Below are positions 34,579 through 42,900 of a stretch of DNA of 64,000 nt, piece by piece (the first letter of the stretch is position 1; every line of letters starts with the position of its first letter). The stretch covers positions 44,903 to 108,902 of the forward strand of contig JAHZHA010000035.1 in NCBI GenBank assembly GCA_019420525.1, in the 5' to 3' direction. The notes below the pieces were generated by a model that did no database searches, was not told where the DNA came from, and saw only the letters and a list, made by a program, of their open reading frames with translations. Source of the DNA: Bacillota bacterium (GTDB lineage Bacteria; Bacillota; Clostridia; Peptostreptococcales; Anaerovoracaceae). The position numbers were made by a program, and so were the translations under genes.

Positions 34579-37500
34579 TTGAGAAAGCGAATTATCAGCC
34601 TGTGCATGGTCCTGATGCTGTGCCTGTCCTTGCTGCCTGTTACAGTCCTGGCAGCGAGCAACAGCTACGTAGCACTGGGGGACAGCATCACTACCGGATA
34701 TGGGCTGGAAGAAGAAAAGTCCTTTGCAGAAATCGTAGCGGAGGAAAAGAAATATACCCTGAATGACACTCTGGCAACAGATGGCGCTACTTCGGGAGAT
34801 TTGCTGAAGGTTGTAACAGATCAGGCAAACGCCAATACTCTGAAAAATGCCGATCTCATTACCATCACCATCGGGGGAAACGACCTGATGGGTGCGCTGT
34901 ACCAGTTTTTGGCCAACAAGTATAATGAAACCAATGATCCGGATATCAGCGCCAAAGACGTACAGGATGCGTTGGCAGGTAAAGAGGGTACATCTGATTT
35001 GCAGAAGGCTCTAATAACTGTTGCCACAAGTGCGATCGGAGACTTTGCGAAATCTGATGCGGCAACCGCAGCATTAACGACGGTTGGAGAGAATTTGGCC
35101 AGCATTATTATGGCCATTAAGACGGTCAATCCAGACGTGACCATTATTGTGGCGAATCAGTATAATCCATATTCATATGCGTTTTCCAGTTTTTTACCCG
35201 CAATAGCAGAGGCGTTTCAAGAAGGTGTAATGGCTTTAAATACCGAGATTCAAACAGGTGCTACCCTCTATGGCTATGAAGTGGCGGACGCGTATACGTC
35301 ATTTGAGAAAGCAGAAAAAAATCCATGCAATGCCTCGTTTGCGCCCATGAACCTGGACTTCCATCCCAATGCCTACGGCCACGAGCTGATCGCCGCTGCC
35401 ATCACAGACCAACTGGCCGAAGTACCCGAACCTGAGCCTGAGGACGAATACAATATCTACGTCGGCGGCGTGGGACTCTACGGGGATGAGAATACCACCG
35501 CCTACGCCAAGACGGATGAAACTGGCCAGGTTACCACCCAGGGTGCAACCGCGAGCGATTACAACATTTCCTGGAATGGTGAGACCCTGACCCTGAACAA
35601 CGCAAACATCCAGGGGGGCTATACCTATATCGAAAACGAATTGGAAAAGATGGCCGTCATCTATTGCGCCAGTGATCTCAAGATTGAACTGGCGGAGGGC
35701 AGTGTCAACCAAGTAAAGGTTGTGGATGAGGACAGATCCGTTTTTGGTATCTGCAGTCTCGAGGGCAGTATTGCTATCTTAGGCGACGGGGAGCTCAAAG
35801 TCACTGCCACCGGCTTATACGGCAGCGGTATTTATGCGTATTCGGGCGGCGTCACCATCTCCGGCGGCACACTCACCATCACCACCACGAGCGAATACAG
35901 CACTGGTATTGAGACGGGAAAGTATAGCAATATTACCATCTCCGGCGGTACCGTCAACGTCAATGTCGATGGAGAAGTAAGCTATGGGATGCATTCCATC
36001 TCCGGCGGCATCACCATCTCCGGCGGTACCGTCAACGTCAATGTCGATGGCGAAATCAACTACGGAATTTCTGTCGCCATGGACAGCCTCATCTCCGGCG
36101 GTATCCTTAATATCACTGCCACCGGCAAATACAGCTGTGGTATTTACAGCGCCAAGAGCTGGCCTGAGGCTGAGAAAGATATTATGATCTCCGGCGGCAC
36201 AGTCACCGTTGTAGGCGGCCTCGATTGCAAAATAACCGTTGCCCCGCCAGAAGGAAAAGCCATCCAGGTAAAGTCGGGAGCAGATGCAACCAGAAGTATG
36301 GAAGTCATAGGTTCGCCGTTTAACAGCGAGTGCACCTTTGAAAACGAAGATGAATACTTCCACAGTCAGGTCGTTGATCCTGCAGGTATTGCTGCTGCAA
36401 ACCTTTATATCGGTGGGGTGGGTCTGTACGGAGATAAAACATCTTTGACGATGGCTTACGCTAAAACGGATGAAAATGGCCAGGTTACCACCCAAAACGC
36501 AAGCGAGAGCGACTACAACATCAAATGGGACGGCGAGACCCTGACCCTGAACAAGGCAAATATCCGGACTTTGAATAATCCTACTGCAGAGGGGAGCTAT
36601 GCTGCAATTTACTGCGAAGAATCGTTCGATATTGAACTGATTGACACGAACATCATTACCGTGACAGGAGAAGAGGATAACGATATATATGGCATCCTGG
36701 CCGACGAGGATGTGACCATCTCCGGAGATGGCAGACTGGTAACCACTGCACGCAAGGGCATTTGGGCTTTGGGAAATACCACCATCTCTGGCGGAACTGT
36801 CACTGTCATATCTGAAAGCGACAGCAGCGAAAGCAACAGTATAGGTATCGGCGCTTCTGGCGATGTTATCATTACAGGCGGAACTGTCACTGCCACGAAC
36901 GGAGTGGTCGGTATCCAAGCCTATGACGAGATTACTTTTTCCGGCGGTAAGATTATTGCCGCGAACGGCAAAATTGGTATCCGAGCCGCCTACGGCATGA
37001 CGATTACCAACGGCACCATCACTGCCACGGGCGACAGTATAGGCATCGAAGTCTATAGTGGTGATATCACCATCTCTGGCGGAACTGTCACTGCCATGGG
37101 CGGCATTATAGGCATTTACGGCTACGGCGGTATTATCATTTCACCCCAATCCAACCAACAGATCGCCGTAACCGCAGGAGTGGACAAGAACAGTGCCACG
37201 GCTATTTACGGTTCTCCCTTCCGCGGGGAAACCGACATCGGAGATCTTATCGATAAGGCAGCTTACTTCCACAGCGAGACGTCCGCCCGCACCAGTTCCG
37301 GCGGCGGAGGTGGAAGCTCCGGCAACAACACTGAGACTGAGAAAAATCCGGATGGTTCTACCACCACTACCGTAACCAAGCCGGACGGCTCCATCACTGA
37401 GACCACCAAGTGGCCCGATGGCTCCTCCTCCATTACTACGGTGGATGAGGACGGTAAAGTAGAGACGGAAGTAAAGCTGCCCGTCAGCCTGGTGGAAGAA

Positions 37501-38265
37501 GCTCAGGAGAAGGGCGGGGCCGTGACTCTGCCTATGCCCGAGGTGCCTGTCACCACCGACCGGGATGAAGCTCCCATCATCACTGTGGACCTGCCCAGTG
37601 GCACCGCCGTCCAGGTGGAGATCCCTGTGAAGCGTGTAACCTCCGGTACCGTGGCCGTACTGGTCAAGGATAACGGTACGGAGGAGGTCGTCAAGACCAG
37701 TCTTACCACCGAAAACGGCGTGGTCGTCACCCTCAGCGACGGCGACACCGTGAAGATCGTGGACAACTCCAAGACCTTTACCGACGTGCCCGACAGCCAC
37801 TGGGGCACTGAAGCCGTGGGTTTTGTCTCCAGCAGGGAACTGTTTGTGGGTACCAGCTCTTCCACCTTCTCTCCTGATGTTGCCATGAGCCGTGCCATGA
37901 TCGTCACCGTTCTGGCCCGCTTTGAGGGAGTGGATACTGCCAAAGGTGAGACTTGGTATGAGGCGGGCCGTCAGTGGGCTATGATAAATGGTATCTCCGA
38001 CGGCACCCATATGGATCAAGTTCTCACCCGTGAGCAGCTGGCCACCATGCTGTGGCGCTATGCGGGCAGCCCCAGTGCGGCAGACGATCTCAGCAACTAC
38101 AACGACGCGGCTGGTATCAGCGATTGGGCTGTTCAGGCCATGGCCTGGTGTGTGGAGCAGGAGATCATCAACGGTACCAGTAGCACCACCTTCAGTCCTC
38201 AGAGCGAGGCCACAAGAGTGCAAGTGGCTGTGATGCTGCAGAGATTCTGCCAACTGAGACGGTAA
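34579..38265 (+). CDS. SLH-anchored protein with GDSL esterase domain and two beta-helix modules
   Basis: This is a 1228-residue exported multidomain protein. It starts with TTG after AAGAGGAGGAACCTAAT and has a signal peptide (cleavage near VLAAS, residue 26). Residues about 30-285 form an SGNH/GDSL hydrolase: the nucleophile Ser is in YVALGDSITTGYG, the Asn block in TIGGNDLMG, and the Asp/His pair in LDFHPNAYGH. Two beta-helix modules follow, each opening with a (I/L)Y-GGVGLYGD segment (about 290 and 610). A GSS-rich linker of PDGSTTTTV-type repeats (about 915-960) leads to a spacer strand domain and three SLH repeats at the end. An esterase displayed on the wall could deacetylate glycans; the substrate is unknown. 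The linker and C-terminus closely resemble those of the 1836-residue protein downstream. Confidence 0.82.
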   Translation: MRKRIISLCMVLMLCLSLLPVTVLAASNSYVALGDSITTGYGLEEEKSFAEIVAEEKKYTLNDTLATDGATSGDLLKVVTDQANANTLKNADLITITIGGNDLMGALYQFLANKYNETNDPDISAKDVQDALAGKEGTSDLQKALITVATSAIGDFAKSDAATAALTTVGENLASIIMAIKTVNPDVTIIVANQYNPYSYAFSSFLPAIAEAFQEGVMALNTEIQTGATLYGYEVADAYTSFEKAEKNPCNASFAPMNLDFHPNAYGHELIAAAITDQLAEVPEPEPEDEYNIYVGGVGLYGDENTTAYAKTDETGQVTTQGATASDYNISWNGETLTLNNANIQGGYTYIENELEKMAVIYCASDLKIELAEGSVNQVKVVDEDRSVFGICSLEGSIAILGDGELKVTATGLYGSGIYAYSGGVTISGGTLTITTTSEYSTGIETGKYSNITISGGTVNVNVDGEVSYGMHSISGGITISGGTVNVNVDGEINYGISVAMDSLISGGILNITATGKYSCGIYSAKSWPEAEKDIMISGGTVTVVGGLDCKITVAPPEGKAIQVKSGADATRSMEVIGSPFNSECTFENEDEYFHSQVVDPAGIAAANLYIGGVGLYGDKTSLTMAYAKTDENGQVTTQNASESDYNIKWDGETLTLNKANIRTLNNPTAEGSYAAIYCEESFDIELIDTNIITVTGEEDNDIYGILADEDVTISGDGRLVTTARKGIWALGNTTISGGTVTVISESDSSESNSIGIGASGDVIITGGTVTATNGVVGIQAYDEITFSGGKIIAANGKIGIRAAYGMTITNGTITATGDSIGIEVYSGDITISGGTVTAMGGIIGIYGYGGIIISPQSNQQIAVTAGVDKNSATAIYGSPFRGETDIGDLIDKAAYFHSETSARTSSGGGGGSSGNNTETEKNPDGSTTTTVTKPDGSITETTKWPDGSSSITTVDEDGKVETEVKLPVSLVEEAQEKGGAVTLPMPEVPVTTDRDEAPIITVDLPSGTAVQVEIPVKRVTSGTVAVLVKDNGTEEVVKTSLTTENGVVVTLSDGDTVKIVDNSKTFTDVPDSHWGTEAVGFVSSRELFVGTSSSTFSPDVAMSRAMIVTVLARFEGVDTAKGETWYEAGRQWAMINGISDGTHMDQVLTREQLATMLWRYAGSPSAADDLSNYNDAAGISDWAVQAMAWCVEQEIINGTSSTTFSPQSEATRVQVAVMLQRFCQLRR
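35935..36050 (+). repeat. 38-bp direct repeat in the beta-helix coding region
   Basis: Bases 35935-35972 and 36013-36050 are identical over 38 bp, offset by 78 bp (26 codons, one beta-helix rung pair). This exact identity suggests recent duplication or gene conversion, and the copy number could vary. Confidence 0.8.
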
Positions 38266-38324
38266 CGCGATGAATTAGAACCACTCATTCGACGAGCGGG
38301 AATGCTTCTTATCAAGGATAACAG

Positions 38325-38358
38325 GGAGTGGACTGATGGATCAGTCCGCTCCTTTTTT
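38325..38358 (+). terminator. Terminator of the first SLH gene pair
   Basis: GGAGTGGACTGAT pairs with ATCAGTCCGCTCC over a tight 2-base loop, with one G-T wobble, and is followed by TTTTTT. It lies about 60 bases past the stop of the GDSL/SLH gene. Confidence 0.8.
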
Positions 38359-38406
38359 GCGCTATTTACCATAAAAGGAGGATTATAACCAAATAATACC
38401 CGCGCC

Positions 38407-38435
38407 TTGAAAGTCTTCGGATATCCGTATATAAT
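38407..38435 (+). promoter_or_regulatory. Promoter of the second HTH/LuxR regulator
   Basis: TTGAAA (38407-38412) and a perfect TATAAT (38430-38435) are spaced by 17 bases, 48 bases before the start codon at 38484. A T-rich hairpin (GGAGTGGACTGATGGATCAGTCCGCTCC, about 38325-38352) followed by TTTTTT, just upstream, is probably the terminator of the preceding SLH gene. Confidence 0.75.
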
Positions 38436-38483
38436 AGCGCTGTTGGATGTTATTCGGAAAAGTGATGTACAAGGAGGCCGGGA

Positions 38484-39701
38484 ATGAGAGGTTATATGTC
38501 TGTCCGTGAGGCGGCTGAGCGATGGGGTGTATCGGACCGCAGAGTGAATCAGTATTGTTCCGAAGGGCGCGTCCCGGGTGCGGAACGGTTCGGCGGAGCC
38601 TGGGCGATTCCTGAAAATGCGGAAAAACCGGGAGATCCCCGCAGGCAAAAAAAGCAGGAAGAGTATCAGAGACAGCGACAGGAAAAACGGGAACGGACGG
38701 TGAAACTGCTCTACAGCTGTATGCCTCTGATGAACACTCCTTTTATGCCGGGACATTGCATGAAGACGATTGGAGGCATGAAAGCCGGCCCGAAACGGGA
38801 TATTGCCCTGGCGGAATATTATTATTTCAGCGGGCAGGCGGAAAAGGCCACACAGGCAACCGAACCATACCTCACAGCGTCAGATGCAGCCGTTCGTCTT
38901 TCAGCCTGCTGGATATTTGCGTATTCCTGTCTGGCCATGGGACGCATCGATCACGCCCGGCATGCCCTGCAGGAAATCCAGAGCACTCTGGCTGCCGGAG
39001 GAGAAGAAGATTCGCCGGACCGCGTTGCAGAGGCTTTTATAGCCTTTGCCGCAGCGGTATTACTGCATCTGCCACTGCCGGAAAAAATGCCCCCGATAGA
39101 AGAATTTCTGCCGCTGCTGCCGCTCGGCCTGCGGGCCTTTGCCCTGTACGTGCAGGCTCACTATCTCTATCTGAAAGAGGAATACGCCCACAGCGCCGGC
39201 ATTGTGGAGGCCACTCTCGCTATGGGTGCAGATGCTTATCCCATCTCCGCCATTTACCTGCATCTGGTAGCCGTAATGGACTACATGAGCATGAAGCAGA
39301 CGGATCGTGCCCGGGCCCATCTTCTGACAGCATGGGAGATCGCCCGTCCTGACGATCTCATCGAGGGTTTCGGCGAACACCACGGACTCCTGGGCGGCAT
39401 GCTGGAGGCTGTCATTAAACCGAACTGGCCAGAAGATTTTAAGCGGATTATCGACATTACTTATCGTTTCTCTTCCGGCTGGCGTAGAGTTCATAATCCC
39501 GTTACCGGACACGATGTGGCCGATGATCTGACGACCACCGAATTTGCGATATCTATGCTTGCGGCAAGGGGATGGACTACCCAGGAGATCGCAGAATACC
39601 TGAATATATCAGGGAATACGGTGAAGAGACATCTGTCCGAAGCGATGAAGAAACTCGGAGTGAATAACCGGAAAGATCTTAAAAAACATATGCTGCAATA
39701 G
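38484..39701 (+). CDS. Dual-HTH regulator (excisionase/MerR-like N-terminus, LuxR-type C-terminus), copy 2
   Basis: This is a 405-residue paralogue of the regulator at 30923. It has the same layout: an N-terminal helix-turn-helix (YMSVREAAERWGVSDRRVNQYCSEG with WAIPENAEKP), a helical central region with stretches nearly identical to copy 1 (for example PISAIYLHLVAVMDYMS), and a C-terminal LuxR-type helix-turn-helix (TTQEIAEYLNISGNTVKRHLSEAMKKLG). A short basic insert of Gln, Arg and Glu residues (about 52-72) is longer than in copy 1. The ATG follows AAGGAGGCCGGGA. It is followed at once by the second copy of the 55-bp element and by the 1836-residue SLH gene. The recognition helices of the LuxR domains differ between copies, so targets may be shared or distinct. 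Confidence 0.75.
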   Translation: MRGYMSVREAAERWGVSDRRVNQYCSEGRVPGAERFGGAWAIPENAEKPGDPRRQKKQEEYQRQRQEKRERTVKLLYSCMPLMNTPFMPGHCMKTIGGMKAGPKRDIALAEYYYFSGQAEKATQATEPYLTASDAAVRLSACWIFAYSCLAMGRIDHARHALQEIQSTLAAGGEEDSPDRVAEAFIAFAAAVLLHLPLPEKMPPIEEFLPLLPLGLRAFALYVQAHYLYLKEEYAHSAGIVEATLAMGADAYPISAIYLHLVAVMDYMSMKQTDRARAHLLTAWEIARPDDLIEGFGEHHGLLGGMLEAVIKPNWPEDFKRIIDITYRFSSGWRRVHNPVTGHDVADDLTTTEFAISMLAARGWTTQEIAEYLNISGNTVKRHLSEAMKKLGVNNRKDLKKHMLQ

Positions 39702-39706
39702 AAAAA

Positions 39707-39761
39707 ATGCCCGCGGAAACGGCCGCGGGCATTACCCGTTTCGGGGGTCCAAATGGGTAAT
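39707..39761 (+). promoter_or_regulatory. 55-bp composite element, copy 2 (hairpin plus 31-bp inverted repeat)
   Basis: The hairpin arms ATGCCCGCGG and CCGCGGGCAT (39707-39732, 6-base loop) share their last two bases with the 31-bp repeat at 39731-39761. Its arms are ATTACCCGTTT and AAATGGGTAAT, which pair over 10 of 11 positions. A perfect TATAAT lies at 39785-39790, 24 bases downstream, with no good -35 element. This layout fits an activator-dependent promoter. Unlike copy 1, the hairpin has no long T-tract, so it may let transcription through. Confidence 0.72.
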
Positions 39762-39992
39762 AGAAATCCTGTGTTTTGTTCCGGTATAATGGAAATGTGA
39801 TATTTGATATCTATGTAAGGCAGAGGCAGTAGTAATTTACCACTGTATATCGGACATACAGAAATTGAAGTAAAAAAACGGGGCGAGAACGGAGAAAACA
39901 GCAGCCGAAAAGAAAAAGTAAAAAGAAGAAAGAGGGCTGCAATGACCCGGACAGAACGGCATCTGCCATAAAAAGAAAGGAGGAAAATTGAA
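39762..39992 (+). promoter_or_regulatory. Promoter and long leader of the large SLH gene
   Basis: The TATAAT at 39785-39790 is followed by about 200 bases of leader before the GTG start at 39993. The leader is purine-rich near its end (GAAAAAGTAAAAAGAAG). No riboswitch class is recognised in it. The long leader may allow post-transcriptional control of a very large protein. Confidence 0.5.
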
Positions 39993-42900
39993 GTGAGAAA
40001 ACGAATGTTAGCGGTTCTGCTCAGCATCGTCATGGTGCTGGGCATGCTGCCTGTCACCGCCTCAGCGGGTGCCGCAGGTACCCAGGAGACGGACGTAAGA
40101 GGCTTTGCCACGGTAGATGAGCTTCTCGCAGGTCATGATAATGAAGGTGTTGCATACTACGAAGATGTTAGATACAACATTGCAATCAACTACGGCAGCT
40201 CAGAAGATGGCAAAAGCTACTCTACTCCCGTATGGAAGGTCTTCGGCGATGACGGCACCGGAAGAAATGCCGTTACCCTTATGGCAAGTAACGAGTATGC
40301 AGCCGGAGGAGGAACCACCAGCTTCAATACTGAGGATCATGTAGCATCCCTGTCAACCGATTCATACGAGGAGTATGGCGTGAAACAGGTGTCAAGATCA
40401 ACCGACGATCCGAGTCCTAAGGATGCGATTTGGTCTTTCCAGCGTAAACCGGCTGCCTCGGCATGGGGAACCAGCGCCGTCAGAGATCGGCTGAAAAATC
40501 AGTATCAAAATATGTTTAACACACATGAGAAAGCAGAAATTTTAAGCAATACCATTTATACGGATGTTATTTCTCCCCTGGAACAACAGGATAGCGACAC
40601 TACCACTTATTATACTTATAGTGAGATATACAGCACGACAGATTACCTCTACCTTCCGTATTTGGATAGAGAAACCGGTGAAATGTATGTAAGTGCCAAT
40701 TCCGCGTCGGATGTTACAAGTGGGAAAAAAGTAACCGCAGAAGAATGGGACTCTTCTGCCGGTCCTTATGTTACTTATAGTCCACATACCATGATAATGA
40801 GAGGTATGCATCCGGGAATCCTGTGGCGTAATATTTGGTGGGGAATTTTAGAAGGCGGTCATGAGCTTGTAGGTCCCGGCTACGACAAGGGCATATCCGT
40901 TATTAACAATCAATTTGCGGATAGCACCTGGTCCTATCCTCAAGGTTATGGTGACTTTGATTCCAACTCACAAGGCTATGCCCTTCCGTGCTTTTCCCTA
41001 GATACCTCCGACATTAACTTTGCATCGGTGTTCTATCCTGCCGGAGAAGAAAATATGCATGACAACGGCAAGCTGCAGGATTCAAGTGTCTGGTCTCAAT
41101 ATCATTTAAGATTTGAAGGTGATTTGGGAACCGCTACTATCAGTCCTGATAAGAAGTCCGTTAAGATTGAGGATCTCTCACCGATCAGTGATTTTGATGT
41201 TGATGCCGGTGTTCCTATTCAGTGTCCGATATATCTTGTAGTTCAGTATTCGAACTCATGGCAACATGATCCTTATGCCTATGCCATAGAAGTCAAGGAA
41301 GGGGATGAGATTACCGCCGCGGACCTGACAGGTAGCGATTTAACTTATTCAGTCGATAGTTTTGACAATTGCGAAGTCTGGCTGGAATCGACGGTTCCAA
41401 GCCGTAATATTACATATGCTACAATGGCAGAGCAGGATACCCGTCTGGTTCTCACTCAGTCCCAAGATACACTGTCTGCATTGCAGCACCAGAGTGACTT
41501 GCCTGAGCCTGTTACCTTCACTTTGACCAATTATCAGGATTCACCTCAGGAAATCACATGGTTTGATGTGCTGTTTGAGGGAGCTGATGTACAGTATAAT
41601 GTCTCAACGACATCAGATGAAATGATAGGCACCGTATTGCAGCCGGATGAGAGCAAAACCTTTACCGTGGGATTTGCCGATACAGATACTGTTGTTGATG
41701 AAAACATAACGATTAACATCGATTCAAGGCTTGCAGATTCGCCGGATGCAACTCCTACAAATGTCAGCGCTACGCTTAATTGCAAGGTAATCAGTGTCGG
41801 AGTGCCGTCGATTATCAGTGTCAGCCAGGATAAATACGATGCCCTTGCCAATGAGGACGTGACCTATGAAATTTTCGTCCCCGAAACACAGAGTATAGGC
41901 AGGGTAACCGCAGTCGTAGGTGATGGAATCAGCCATCTGACTCAGAGTGAACTGGAGGAAGGTACAGACTATACAATTTCCGCAAAAAACGGAGACATTA
42001 CATTTGTCCTCAAACGCGATTGGATAGGAAAAACGAATTGGAAAGAGGAAACTCGTTCCGATGACGGAGGATATATTTCTCTCTGGTTTTACGAAGACGG
42101 AGAAGAAAATTCCCTGCTTTTCCACAGCTTGAATATAAGAGAAATTTACGGGGTTAGTGTCTCTACGTATATGGTTGATGACAATACCCAAAATAGTGGC
42201 GGTGAAATTTACAGAGACGATCAAAAGGTTACGGAACCTTTCTATGTGTCCGAGGATATTCCATTTACCGTTAAGGCGGTACCGGACTCCGGAAATGCTT
42301 TTGATCATTTTGACATAAGCTATTTCGATAATGAGGAAAGGTCAAATCCTCTCACCCTGACCCTAAATAAAGGGAACATGGGATTCAGCGATAATACCAG
42401 TATTGAGGCGTATTTCACCTCTTCAGGACAGGAAGAAACTCCGGAAGTGATATTTAACGCCACGGGAGACAGCTGGGGAAGGCTTACCAACTTTGAGCTG
42501 GGCATGAAATACAGTGTAGATGGTGGAAAGACCTGGATCGATATTCCCTACGCAGGCGAGGAGATTTACGGAGTAAGCGCTGAAAACGATATTCAGGTCT
42601 ATATGCCGGGCAACGGGACTTCCACGACAGACTCTGGAATACAGACCATCGATGTGACACAGGCAGAAGCACCTACGGGTATCGGAAGCACGGACTGCAC
42701 TACGGCCGATCAGAATGACGGCAAGATTACTGGTGTTGACGAAACCATGGAATACAAGCTTTCCACCGATACGGTGTGGAAAGAGATCACAGGAACAGAG
42801 GTGACGGGCCTCAGTAACGGAACCTACCAGGTTCGTGTGAAAGCAAATGGAACTGTTCTTCCTTCTCCTGCTGCAGAGGTGGTCATAGATAAGCACACCT

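Noticed and set aside
37141..38253. Open frame of 370 codons opposite the GDSL/SLH gene
   Set aside because: It is an artefact of the repetitive, GC-biased coding strand. The plus strand has signal, linker and SLH motifs.
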